Positions 34,418 through 44,120 of a stretch of DNA of 64,000 bases are shown piece after piece. This DNA is from Viridibacillus arenosi (GTDB lineage: Bacteria > Bacillota > Bacilli > Bacillales_A > Planococcaceae). Positions within the stretch are counted from its first letter, which is position 1; each line of letters starts with the position of its first letter. Under the pieces are notes generated by a model. It did not search any database. It saw only the letters and a program-made list of their open reading frames with translations, and was not told the DNA's origin. The stretch is taken from NCBI RefSeq assembly GCF_001955655.1, contig NZ_MSPW01000002.1, positions 496,001-560,000 on the forward strand. The letters run 5' to 3'. A program made the position numbers and the translations under genes.

Positions 34418-37400
34418 ATGTCGAAGAAAATGTCTAAATTAATTGCTATTGCAACATCAGCAGCGTTGTTAGCAAGTTATTCGGGGAGTGCTGTGAATGT
34501 TTTGGCAGCACCGAATACCAATGCTAATAAAACGGCATTAGAAAGCAAGATCAATGAGGCAATAAATGCTACAGTTAGTAAATTTGATTTATACGGAAAT
34601 AGTAATTTAAGTGAGTATAATGAAGTCTTCAAAATGAATAATACAAACATTAAATCGATAACAAACAACGGGGGAAATTATTCAGGCTCTCCTATTAATA
34701 AAGCAATAGATGGTGATATGAATACACATTGGGAGACTGGAAGAGCGAATACTGCGCAGTTTACTAACGAGGTAGTATTCAATTTAAATGAATCGACTGA
34801 ATTAAATAGAATTGTTTATGCTGCTAGACAAACCAGTGCTAAAGGCAAAGGATTTGCGGAAGAGTTTGAAATTTATAGCTCTATCTTGGATGAAGGTGAT
34901 GATTATACTTTAGTATCTCCTGGAGAATATAAAGGTTCAACCAGTGATGTTGTTGAAATTCAATTTAAACCAACTGAATTCAAAAGAATCAAATTTGTGT
35001 TCAAAAAGGCCAATCAAGATTGGGCAAGTGCAGCAGAATTTAGTTTTTATAAAGAAGACCAAGTAAAAGAGAGTATGAAAAAACTATTTACTGATGAAAA
35101 CCATAATAAAGTATCTGATGAGTTCAATACAGTAGAAAAGTTAGAAGCATTAGAGAAAAAGGTTCAATCACACCCTTTATATGATGAATTTAAAGAAGAT
35201 ATAGAAGATGCATTAGTATTAATAAATGAATCAAACATAGAAGCAACTAAAGCCAAAACAAAACCTTTTGAGTATTATTCTAATGAGGAATATTCTAAGT
35301 TGTTTAGAATGGATATTGAAAATATTAAGAGTATCCGAAATAATGCTGGTCAGTATCTTAGTCAAGTAATCGGGAATGCCGTCGATGGCAACCTAGATAC
35401 TTACTGGGAAACGAATAAAAGTAATTCAAATGACTTCACAAATGAAGTAGAAGTAGAATTTAAAAAATCAGTGGAATTAAATAGAATCATGTATGGAGCA
35501 AGAAAATCTGATCGCAAAGGATTCGCTGAAGAGTTTGAAATTTATGCTTCTCAAACGTCTAAAGGAGATACATATCAACTAGTTACAACAGGTAAACATA
35601 ATATGGTAGAAGGATTAGTCGAAGCTAAATTCGAATCTACTAAATTTAAAAGAATTAAATTTAAGTTCAAGAAATCAAATCAAAATTGGGCAACTTTATC
35701 GGAATTAGCTTTCTATACTGAAGATGTCATAGAAGATAAGGTGAATAGTATTTTCACTGATGGAACAATGAGTAAGGTAGTGCCAGAATTCAATAGTGTA
35801 GATAAAATCAACGCACTGGAGAAGGAAGCGAAAGGACACCCACTATATTCTATTCTAAAAGATCGACTAGATTTAGCTAAATCTATTGTGAATGGAGAAG
35901 TTCAAATCGAAGGAACTCTAGTTGTAGCAGAACAACATGGAGATATGGTGAAACATGCAAATCAAAACCTGAAGTTTGGCTTTGGTAACAATCTGCAGCC
36001 TACAGGCTTCGCTGCTCAACCAGGAGATCAAATTACTGTTTATGTTGATGCGGATGCAACAGGACCATTACCTAAGTTATCTTTTGCCCAGCAAGAAGGT
36101 TCTTGGTCTAGTTGGAGAAAAGATGTCAGCCTAGTACCAGGTAAAAATGAAATCACTGTACCAAAGGTTAATAAAGATAGCTGGTATAACAAGGCTGTCA
36201 CTCCTGGTGGAAGTATTTATATCATTAATCCATATACGAAAGAACAACAAGAAAAAGCGCCGACAATCCGATTTGAAGGTGTGAAAAAAATTCCTTTCGC
36301 AACAGCAGATACTAATGTAAAAGAGTTCAAATCATTCTTAATTGATTACAAGAAAAAATTAGATGAAGATAAAGCAAAACATCCAAATGTTGAAGATAGA
36401 GAAATGCTAGACGTATTCGAATTCGTGAGTGACCATATTTTCTGGACGGGTACAGTAACAGGTGCGTACAAAACGTATATAGAAGATTGCTATAGCCCAC
36501 TTGAAACAATCAAGTCGTACAATACACATATGAAAGAAATATTTAAATATTATGGACTGGATGCTAGTAGTGAAAGTCATGACCCTAAATATATTCGAGA
36601 TAATGTACGTCTTGCTCAACCATATGCGTATATGTATGCAGCTGGCGACCATATCGGTACTTTAGATGATGTTGTTGCTAATCACTTAATTCCATTTGAA
36701 GTAAGAGGCCCATCATGGGGCTTAACACATGAGATAGGTCATAGAATGGATGTAAGTGTTAGGTTATACGGTGAAACAACGAACAATATGTTACCACAAT
36801 ACATGTCTGGCTATTACGGTAAGTTAGATAATAGAATCCCATATGAAGCAAACATTTATAAAAATGTAATAAAAGAAAATTTAAAAGATTATAATGATCA
36901 AGGAGTTTTCGAGAAGTTAGGTGTGTATTGGCAATTAGAGATGTATAGCCCTGGCTATTGGGGGAAATTAAATAGACTTTATCGAGAAAGAGATGTAAAG
37001 CTTACAGATGGAGAAAGCTCTAAACAACAATATTTGGTTGAATTCTCTTCTGAAGTATTGGAGTTGGATTTAAGTGAACATTTTGCTAGACATGGATTTG
37101 TGGTTAATGAAAAAACAAGAGAGAAAACTGCCAAGTATAAGAAACCAAAGAAATCGTGGTATTTAAATGACTCTGTAGTAGGCTATGAAGGAAGAGGAAT
37201 AGAAGACAAAAATGCTTCGGTTAAAGTTAGCATTGCTTCGAATGCTTCCGCTAAATCAAAGACGTTAAGTTTCAAAATGGATAAGAAATATAAGGACGAT
37301 TTCTTAGGCTTTGAAATTTATAGAGACGGTGAATTAGTTGGATTTACTAGTACTGATCAATTTGTAGACCAAAAATTAGACATGGATCAAAACTATACTT

Positions 37401-40237
37401 ACAAAATTATTGGCTATGATAAGAAACTAAATAGTTTAAAACCAGTAGAAGTGAAGGCGTATCAGCCAACTCTGTCAGCTGAGGAACATGTAACCCTAAA
37501 ATTACGCCAAGAATTTGATCCAATGGATTACGTAAAAGCGGCTACATATCAAGGTGATGATATAACGAAAGATGTAGTTGTAAAATCGAGTAACGTCGAT
37601 GTAACAAAAAAAGGGAAATATGAAATTATTTATGAAGTGAAGAATGCTGGGACTACAGAAACAAAAACAACAAAATTTACTGTGGCAAGTGATTTCACAT
37701 TTATCTCTGATTTGGATGCTAAATCAGCTAATATTGCATGGGGAGGACTAAAGAAAGATTTAGCACCTGCTGGTGGAGCAATTACATTAGTTAGACAAGG
37801 CTTAGATACTACCTATGCAAAGGGAATCGGCGCACACGCAAATTCTGAAGTGGTTTATGACATTGAGGGCAAAGACTTTGACGTCTTCGAAAGCTATATA
37901 GGAATTGATCAAGCTATGAAAGGTAAAGCTTCAACTGCAACATTTGAAGTATGGGTTGATGGCGAAAAGAAATTCGAAAGTGACGTATTCAATGCGAACA
38001 CAGAACATGAATTTGTAAAGGTTCCTGTTACTGGTGCTAAAGAGATAAAACTAGTGACAACAGATGCCAAAAATAACGGTAACACAGCAGATCATACAGT
38101 ATGGGCAGATGCTAAGTTCACGAAAAATTCTAGTAAACCTTCATTAGCTGTACCGAAAGAAATAGTGACAGTTAAATTAAACGAAGACTTTAATGTATTA
38201 AAAGATGTAGAAGCATTTGATACTGAAGATGGCGATTTAATAGAGCAAGTTGAGGTTAAAATAAACGGCTTTAACTCAAATAAAACAGGTACTTACAATG
38301 TAGAATATTCGGTAACAGATAGTGATGGGAATACAATCTCTAAAACTAGAACAATAGTTGTTTATAGTGCGGCTTCTTACTTAAGTGATATCGATTGGGA
38401 ATCAGCACGAACTGATTATGGAACAGTTCGAAAAGATAAATCTAGCACAAATAACAATATTAAATTACTAGTGAATGGTAAAAACAAAGAATTTGAAAAA
38501 GGTATTGGAACACATGCAAATGCTGAAGTGGTTTATAACCTTGCTAATTCTAACTACGAATATTTTGAAACATTTATAGGTGTGGATAGAAATATACAAG
38601 AACAAAATAATTCAAGTATTAAGTTTAAAGTTCTAGCTGATGGAAAAGAAGTTTATGACAGTGGGCTAATGAAATATAATACAGAAGCAAAACTAGTAAG
38701 AATACCTGTAAAAGATGTAAATGAATTAAAACTAGTTTTAAATGATGCAGGTAATGGAATTTCTTCAGATCATGGTAGTTTCGGTGACGCAAAATTCTTA
38801 ACTTTAAATAATGCACCAAAAATGACAATAGCTAAATCCATTTCAACTAAAGTAGGACAAAAAATCGATTTAAATGAAAGCTATTCAGCAATTGATGCAG
38901 AGGACGGGGACTTAACATCTGAAGTAAAAGTTACAGGAACAGATCAAGTAAACTTTGATAGAGCCGGCAAGTATAAAATTGCGTACACAGTTACAGATAG
39001 CGATGGAAATACAGTGACAAAAACTAGAACAATCGCAGTGGTGGATATGGATGATTATAAGTACTTAACGGATTACGATTGGAAGTCAGCAAATACAGGT
39101 TGGGGAACACTTACGAAGGATAAGTCTATAAGTGGTAACGCATTAAGACTTACAGATGATTCTGATGAAGTAGTATCATATGAAAGAGGTATCGGTACTC
39201 ACGCGACATCAACAATCGTCTACGATTTAACGGACAAAGACTCTGCATATTTCAGTTCATTTGTTGGAGTCGATAGACAAATGTTTGGATCTGTAGGAGC
39301 AGTAAGTTTTGAAGTATATGTAGATGGTGAAAAGAAATTTGATAGTGGCGTAATGAATTCAAGAGACCCACAAAAATTTGTAGAAGTAGATATAAACGGA
39401 GCGAAGGAACTTAAACTAGTAGTTAAAGACGGTGGAAATGGTAATGAATCTGACCATGCTACTTGGGGAGATGCTAAATTACATTTCGCAAATGCAGAAA
39501 GACTATTCACGAAAGATCTAGAAAAAGCAATTGAAGAGGCAAAAGGAATTGATAAAGATGATTATACCTTTGAAAGTATGGAAATTCTAAAAACTACGCT
39601 AACTAAAGCAGAAGAGGTTCTAGCTAATAAAAAATCGACTCAACAAGAAGTAGATGAAGGGTTAGCTTTATTAAAAGCTGCTAAAGAAGGTTTAGTTGAA
39701 ATAGATTTAACTCAAGTGATTACTATAAAAGATAAATATTTAAGTAATTCTATCAAGAAAACGTTAGGATTAACTGGAGATATTACGCTTGGTGATATGT
39801 ATAAACTGACAACTTTAACAAGTGAATCAAGAAGAGCTAGATCTCTTGAAGGTTTAGAACATGCTAAAAACTTAGTAACGCTAAATATTACAGAAAATGA
39901 AATAACAGATTTCTCTCCATTAAAAGGTTTAACTAAATTAGAAAATTTAATAGCTGATCCACAATATGTTGAAGTAGGAGAATTAAAAGGGTCAGTAATT
40001 GAAGTAGAGAATCTTGTTTTAGGAATAGATGGAAAGAAAGTCAAACCGCATTTAGCTGGGGTTAGAAACACTAAAACCTTTAAAGAAACAGAGATTGATA
40101 TCAGTGAGTGGGAGCAAAATCCTGATAAGCTAATGATAGATATTTCAAAAGAGGATAAAGGAATCTACATGATGACATTAGTCTATAAAGTAGAAGACAA
40201 CCCTATATATTTAATTTATGTTATTGATAATAATTAG
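34418..40237 (+). CDS. Secreted 1939-aa M60-like metalloprotease with carbohydrate-binding modules
   Basis: A very large exported protein. A signal peptide occupies about residues 1-31. Two discoidin-like (F5/8 type C) modules follow, marked by AIDGDMNTHWETG near 98 and AVDGNLDTYWETN near 321. The M60/enhancin-type peptidase domain has zinc motif HEIGH at 771-775. Next come three NPCBM-like modules (from about 1094, 1321 and 1549), separated by two Ig-like domains with the ending TVTDSDGNT. A helical FIVAR-like segment (about 1695-1765) and a short leucine-rich-repeat-like part (about 1770-1860) close the protein. No LPXTG anchor is seen. M60 enzymes with such modules degrade glycosylated proteins such as mucins, so a role in attacking host or matrix glycoproteins is inferred. 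The ribosome site CTGGAGGAG is strong. A c-di-GMP riboswitch precedes the gene. Confidence 0.92.
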   Translation: MSKKMSKLIAIATSAALLASYSGSAVNVLAAPNTNANKTALESKINEAINATVSKFDLYGNSNLSEYNEVFKMNNTNIKSITNNGGNYSGSPINKAIDGDMNTHWETGRANTAQFTNEVVFNLNESTELNRIVYAARQTSAKGKGFAEEFEIYSSILDEGDDYTLVSPGEYKGSTSDVVEIQFKPTEFKRIKFVFKKANQDWASAAEFSFYKEDQVKESMKKLFTDENHNKVSDEFNTVEKLEALEKKVQSHPLYDEFKEDIEDALVLINESNIEATKAKTKPFEYYSNEEYSKLFRMDIENIKSIRNNAGQYLSQVIGNAVDGNLDTYWETNKSNSNDFTNEVEVEFKKSVELNRIMYGARKSDRKGFAEEFEIYASQTSKGDTYQLVTTGKHNMVEGLVEAKFESTKFKRIKFKFKKSNQNWATLSELAFYTEDVIEDKVNSIFTDGTMSKVVPEFNSVDKINALEKEAKGHPLYSILKDRLDLAKSIVNGEVQIEGTLVVAEQHGDMVKHANQNLKFGFGNNLQPTGFAAQPGDQITVYVDADATGPLPKLSFAQQEGSWSSWRKDVSLVPGKNEITVPKVNKDSWYNKAVTPGGSIYIINPYTKEQQEKAPTIRFEGVKKIPFATADTNVKEFKSFLIDYKKKLDEDKAKHPNVEDREMLDVFEFVSDHIFWTGTVTGAYKTYIEDCYSPLETIKSYNTHMKEIFKYYGLDASSESHDPKYIRDNVRLAQPYAYMYAAGDHIGTLDDVVANHLIPFEVRGPSWGLTHEIGHRMDVSVRLYGETTNNMLPQYMSGYYGKLDNRIPYEANIYKNVIKENLKDYNDQGVFEKLGVYWQLEMYSPGYWGKLNRLYRERDVKLTDGESSKQQYLVEFSSEVLELDLSEHFARHGFVVNEKTREKTAKYKKPKKSWYLNDSVVGYEGRGIEDKNASVKVSIASNASAKSKTLSFKMDKKYKDDFLGFEIYRDGELVGFTSTDQFVDQKLDMDQNYTYKIIGYDKKLNSLKPVEVKAYQPTLSAEEHVTLKLRQEFDPMDYVKAATYQGDDITKDVVVKSSNVDVTKKGKYEIIYEVKNAGTTETKTTKFTVASDFTFISDLDAKSANIAWGGLKKDLAPAGGAITLVRQGLDTTYAKGIGAHANSEVVYDIEGKDFDVFESYIGIDQAMKGKASTATFEVWVDGEKKFESDVFNANTEHEFVKVPVTGAKEIKLVTTDAKNNGNTADHTVWADAKFTKNSSKPSLAVPKEIVTVKLNEDFNVLKDVEAFDTEDGDLIEQVEVKINGFNSNKTGTYNVEYSVTDSDGNTISKTRTIVVYSAASYLSDIDWESARTDYGTVRKDKSSTNNNIKLLVNGKNKEFEKGIGTHANAEVVYNLANSNYEYFETFIGVDRNIQEQNNSSIKFKVLADGKEVYDSGLMKYNTEAKLVRIPVKDVNELKLVLNDAGNGISSDHGSFGDAKFLTLNNAPKMTIAKSISTKVGQKIDLNESYSAIDAEDGDLTSEVKVTGTDQVNFDRAGKYKIAYTVTDSDGNTVTKTRTIAVVDMDDYKYLTDYDWKSANTGWGTLTKDKSISGNALRLTDDSDEVVSYERGIGTHATSTIVYDLTDKDSAYFSSFVGVDRQMFGSVGAVSFEVYVDGEKKFDSGVMNSRDPQKFVEVDINGAKELKLVVKDGGNGNESDHATWGDAKLHFANAERLFTKDLEKAIEEAKGIDKDDYTFESMEILKTTLTKAEEVLANKKSTQQEVDEGLALLKAAKEGLVEIDLTQVITIKDKYLSNSIKKTLGLTGDITLGDMYKLTTLTSESRRARSLEGLEHAKNLVTLNITENEITDFSPLKGLTKLENLIADPQYVEVGELKGSVIEVENLVLGIDGKKVKPHLAGVRNTKTFKETEIDISEWEQNPDKLMIDISKEDKGIYMMTLVYKVEDNPIYLIYVIDNN

Positions 40238-40340
40238 TTTAAAAATTTTTATGGTAGAAATATTATTGGATAATAACAGGGAAATTTAATTTTGTCTATT
40301 GTATTATTTTGTAATTTAACAATATGAAAATGGGCTGTTC

Positions 40341-40380
40341 TAAAAGTCGGAGAAAACCGTCTTTTGGTGCGGCTTTTTTT
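40341..40380 (+). terminator. Terminator after the metalloprotease gene
   Basis: AAAAGTCG pairs with CGGCTTTT across a 20-base loop, followed by a T-run. Confidence 0.65.
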
Positions 40381-40428
40381 CTTTATATTTGTGATATGTT
40401 AAATAACTCTGTTTAGTGGTGGCACCTA

Positions 40429-40456
40429 TTTACTAACGGGGCGGGTTACTTCAAGA
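40429..40456 (+). repeat. Intergenic repeat copy 4 (partial)
   Basis: TTTACTAACGGGGCGGGTTAC, only one palindrome of the unit. The following 150 bases include an open stretch (about 40460-40579) encoding GHTFLTGGINRAGGIEP and ending TGA, possibly a gene remnant. Confidence 0.55.
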
Positions 40457-40707
40457 AGAAGATATTGTGTATTTGGCATTTTTTGGGGGGTAGGGGACAT
40501 ACCTTCTTAACAGGAGGGATAAACCGAGCAGGGGGTATTGAACCAGTTAATATGGACTTTATTACATTTGATTTGTGAGATAGGTGAAAGGTGTAGCCTT
40601 GTTTAATAACTATTATATATATGCATCTATGTTTTAAAAATGGTGGATTAGTTGAAACCTAGGTGTACATTTTTACGTATATGTAAAAAAATGAAAGGTT
40701 GTGTGGC

Positions 40708-41400
40708 ATGAATAAATACTCGATTACTGAATTTGTTAAAAATACGGAGCAAGAGGACAAAGGAGAAGGATTTTTTGAATTAGAGACGCCTCGTTTGCTG
40801 GAGGTAAATCTTGATGGACTCGTTTGGGCAAAGGCAGGTTCAATGGTCGCTTACAATGGAAAGATAAAGTTTGAGCGAGAAGGTATTTTAGAACATGGAA
40901 TCGGGGCTATGTTCAAAAAGGCTTTGACTGGTGAAGGTGCTGCCCTCATGAAAGCAAATGGGCAAGGAAAGTTATATCTTGCTGACAGTGGGAAAAAAAT
41001 CATAATTCTTTATTTACAGAACGAAGCAATTTATGTAAATGGAAATGATCTACTTGCATTCGAACCCTCTATCAATCACAATATCAAGCTTATGAGAAAA
41101 GTAGCAGGTATGATGGCAGGTGGTTTGTTTAATGTTCGGTGCGAAGGGACTGGTATGATTGCCATTACAGTCCACTATGAACCACTCACATTACGTGTAA
41201 CACCTGGGAAACCAATTATTACAGATCCAAATGCAACTGTAGCGTGGTCGGGGAACCTTCAACCAGAATTTCAAACGGATGTTTCACTAAAAACTTTCAT
41301 TGGAAGAGGTAGTGGAGAATCGATCCAAATGAGGTTTGAAGGAGACGGTTTTGTCATTGTTCAGCCTTATGAAGAAGTTTATATGCAGGAAAAGAGTTAA
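40708..41400 (+). CDS. AIM24 family protein
   Basis: About 230 residues of the AIM24/TIGR00266 family, a beta-helix-like fold. The conserved parts are VWAKAGSMVAYNGKIKFE and the later GLFNVRCEGTGMIAI. Bacterial members have no settled function. I start at MNKYSITEF. The reading frame also allows a start three codons earlier. Downstream a short open stretch (about 41403-41487) ending FIELPKEALMIPKLPNQESN looks like the tail of a lost gene. Confidence 0.85.
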   Translation: MNKYSITEFVKNTEQEDKGEGFFELETPRLLEVNLDGLVWAKAGSMVAYNGKIKFEREGILEHGIGAMFKKALTGEGAALMKANGQGKLYLADSGKKIIILYLQNEAIYVNGNDLLAFEPSINHNIKLMRKVAGMMAGGLFNVRCEGTGMIAITVHYEPLTLRVTPGKPIITDPNATVAWSGNLQPEFQTDVSLKTFIGRGSGESIQMRFEGDGFVIVQPYEEVYMQEKS

Positions 41401-41758
41401 TAGTATTTAAGCACATAAAAGCCTTCATTGAGCTACCAAAAGAGGCATTAATGATTCCAAAACTCCCGAATCAAGAATCGAATTGAAATAAGGTTAATTC
41501 TCTAAAGCGATGTCTAGATAAAGCTAATAAAAGTAAGTGTAGTTTAGTTTTATAAAAAATAAAGTTTGCTTAAAATCATCTCACCTCTTCAGATTTAGGT
41601 TGAGGTGATTTTTCATTGGAAATGTATGTTAAATTTATTATAAAGATTGTGAAGAAATGTACTACATTAACGAGGCAGTATAGTTGAATAATAAAAAGGG
41701 AATTTCAGGTATTTTGTCGAAATAGTTCACTAACGATTAAAATGAGGTGGATTTTATT
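41401..41758. other. Intergenic region with terminator and partial repeat
   Basis: It contains the gene-tail remnant noted at 41403-41487, a terminator-like hairpin AAAATCATCTCACCT / AGGTTGAGGTGATTTTT at about 41571-41613, and partial repeat copy 5 (TACATTAACGAGGCAGTATAG) at 41663-41690. Confidence 0.55.
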
Positions 41759-42889
41759 ATGGAATTTATAATAGATAATAAATGTTTTAACAAAGCAATT
41801 TCAGATGTTAATAAAGCAGTCTCATTAAAAACACCTTTTCCTATTTTGTCAGGTATTAAGATAACTGCTAATAATAATTGTATAATCCTTGTCGGCAGCA
41901 ATTCTGATATTGTTATTGAAAAAGTTATTCCTTTAACGATTGATGGTGTAAAAGTATTGGAAGTTTATCACGAGGGTAGTGTTGTTATTTCTGCAAAACA
42001 TTTAAGTGAAATTGTTAAGAAACTACCAGATAAAATACATATAAAAGTAAGCGAAAAACAATTAGTTACCATTCAATCCGATGAAATTGTGACCAAAGTA
42101 TACGGATTTAATGCTGAAGAATACCCAAGTCTTCCTCAAATTGAAGAAGTTAAATTCATTAAAATCCCCAGTGTTGAATTAATAGATATTATTAAACAAA
42201 CTGTATTTGCAGTCTCAAAGAGTGAATCTAAACCTGTCTTGACAGGCGTAAATATGTCATTCAAAGATAACCACCTTTCGTGTGTTGCAACAAATTCCCA
42301 TCGTTTAGCGTTAAGAGAGCTTGCAGTAGAATCAAATGTAAGTGGTTCATTCATTGTTCCAAGTACAAGCTTAAATGAGCTTATCAAGTTGATTGATAAG
42401 GAAACTGGTGTCATACATATATTTGTAACAGATAGCTATATTGTATTTAAATCAAATACTAGCTCACTTTTTTCAAGGTTAATTGATGGTAATTATCCTA
42501 ACATTTCAGGATTATTGCCAAATGATTCGAAGACAATAATTACTCTCAACACAAATCAGCTATTAAAGGGTATTGATAGAGCTTGTCTTTTTGCAAGCGA
42601 ATGGAAAAATAACAATGTTCATTTAGAAATTAAAAATGATACAAAAATAAGAATTTCCTCAAACTCATCAGAAATAGGGAAAATAGAAGAAACTCAAAAT
42701 ATTAAAATGATTAATGGTGAGACTAATTTAAGTATTTCAATTGATGGAAGCTTTTTAATGGACGCCTTAAAAGTAATAAAAGAAGAAGAAATCAGAATAA
42801 GTTTCGGTGGTTCAATGAGGCCAGTCTTAATTGAACCTATTGACAATTCTTCTTATCTTCATCTTATTTCACCAGTACGTTCATATTAA
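41759..42889 (+). CDS. DNA polymerase III beta subunit paralog (sliding clamp)
   Basis: A full-length beta clamp of 376 residues with the three clamp domains. It begins MEFIIDNKCFNKAISDVNKAV and contains YPSLPQI near 125 and a C-terminal region ending in MRPVLIEPIDNSSYLHLISPV. The main dnaN gene of Bacillales lies beside dnaA, which is not here, so this should be an extra copy. Such second clamps occur in some Bacilli, and their job (repair, mutagenic synthesis or a mobile-element function) is not settled. The ATG follows GAGGTGG. It stands between two repeat copies. Confidence 0.9.
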   Translation: MEFIIDNKCFNKAISDVNKAVSLKTPFPILSGIKITANNNCIILVGSNSDIVIEKVIPLTIDGVKVLEVYHEGSVVISAKHLSEIVKKLPDKIHIKVSEKQLVTIQSDEIVTKVYGFNAEEYPSLPQIEEVKFIKIPSVELIDIIKQTVFAVSKSESKPVLTGVNMSFKDNHLSCVATNSHRLALRELAVESNVSGSFIVPSTSLNELIKLIDKETGVIHIFVTDSYIVFKSNTSSLFSRLIDGNYPNISGLLPNDSKTIITLNTNQLLKGIDRACLFASEWKNNNVHLEIKNDTKIRISSNSSEIGKIEETQNIKMINGETNLSISIDGSFLMDALKVIKEEEIRISFGGSMRPVLIEPIDNSSYLHLISPVRSY

Positions 42890-42907
42890 ATAGACCAGGT
42901 TCTTATT

Positions 42908-42990
42908 GCACTAACGTGGCAGGAGAAGATCTTTGAGTTGTTTAAATGGCTCTCTTTTCTTTGTCAACTAAATGGGCAGGTTAGTGGAAG
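42908..42990 (+). repeat. Intergenic repeat copy 6
   Basis: GCACTAACGTGGCAGGAGAAG, a degenerate hairpin GAGTTGTTTAAATGGCTC with T-run, then GTCAACTAAATGGGCAGGTTAG. Confidence 0.7.
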
Positions 42991-43060
42991 AAGGAAATAA
43001 CAATGGAGAAATAATAAAACAAATAGAAATAGATATATATAGAAAAAAGGAGGGATTTCT

Positions 43061-43842
43061 TTGGGAGATTTCCAAATGGTTGAACTAGATACCGAAATTC
43101 TCGAAGGAATGGGGAGTTATTGTCTTAGAAGTAAAAAAAATCACTTGGATACATAAACAAAAATAAGTGGCTAAACGAAAGTTTTGAGAGAGGTTTAAAG
43201 TATATTCAATTACTAGAAAATAAAAAACAAGTAGGTTTTATTGAATATACTGACGCAGAGTTTTCCTCTAGGGTGGTTCACGCTAATAATTATTTGGTAA
43301 TCCATTGTCTATGGGTAAGTCAAACTGGAAAAGGATACGGGACTAAACTGATTAATAAATGTCTTCAAGATGCAAAAAGCCATTCTAAGCGAGGTGTAGT
43401 AGTGGTTACAAATCCTGAAACTTCTTGGACACCAAGTAAGGATATCTTTTTAAAGAATCATTTTAAACTGGTAGATACAGCACCTTATAATTTTGAATTA
43501 CTTGTTTATCAGTTTGAAAATAGCAGCTTACTACCAGTCTTTCCTGCTAATTGGGATGAAAGAATTAATAAATTTGAAAACCTTACTATACTACGCTCCT
43601 TTCAATGTCCTTACGTAGAAGTCGCAACTGAAAATATAATTATGGGTGCAAATGAATTAGGTATAGATGTCAAAATCATTGATTTGAAAAGTAGAGAAGA
43701 ACTGATGGAGTTATCCCCAACTCCTTATGGAATATTTTCAGTCGTTTTCAAGGGGAAACTTATCTCATTTCACAGATTAACAGTTCATTCGGTAATGAAA
43801 CAGCTGAAAGCGCTTATGAAATATGAGACCGTGAAGGATTAA
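43061..43842 (+). pseudogene. YoaP-like GNAT acetyltransferase with a frameshift
   Basis: A TTG start behind AAAAGGAGGG opens MGDFQMVELDTEILEGMG and runs to a stop at 43156-43158. The protein continues in another frame as LGYINKNKWLNESFERGLKY and on through the GNAT acetyl-CoA site (GKGYGTKLI) to a C-terminal YoaP-like domain with FQCPYVE and RLTVHSV. One extra A in the run of eight A at 43133-43140 would restore a single frame of about 260 residues, close to B. subtilis YoaP. It is either a real frameshift, phase variation by slippage, or a sequencing error in the homopolymer. The intact 3' part alone (from about 43273) lacks the N-terminal fold. Confidence 0.8.
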
Positions 43843-43845
43843 TAC

Positions 43846-43931
43846 CTAAACTAACGGGGGTACTTTAGAAGAAGAGCATTGAACTGTTCAGGCAGCTCTT
43901 TTTTTATTCTAGTAACGGCGCACTAAATTTC
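43846..43931 (+). repeat. Intergenic repeat copy 7
   Basis: CTAAACTAACGGGGGTACTTTAG, hairpin GAACTGTTCAGGCAGCTC with T-run, then a degenerate right palindrome AGTAACGGCGCACTA. Confidence 0.75.
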
Positions 43932-43939
43932 TCAAAAAA

Positions 43940-44094
43940 AGTACTGAAGAGATTACTTTTTGGATGGAAAAATATGATTATTATGCCTGGAAGCTTTAAA
44001 GAAAAACTATACTAGTTTCTCCCTTAAAGATAAACTAAACATAATCAATTATACGAAAGAGAATGGCGAAGTAGTTTTAGGAACGATGAAATAG
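43940..44094 (+). pseudogene. Possible gene remnant before the histidine kinase
   Basis: Two open pieces in different frames read EEITFWMEKYDYYAWKL and LKDKLNIINYTKENGEVV, ending TAG. They look like the decayed end of a protein, but I cannot name the family. Confidence 0.35.
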
Positions 44095-44120
44095 ACGCCG
44101 TAGTTGGGGGATATAAAAGT

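Noticed and set aside
43273-43842. The 3' piece of the YoaP-like gene as a complete gene of its own
   Set aside because: It lacks a ribosome site and the N-terminal fold. The upstream sequence encodes the missing part in another frame.
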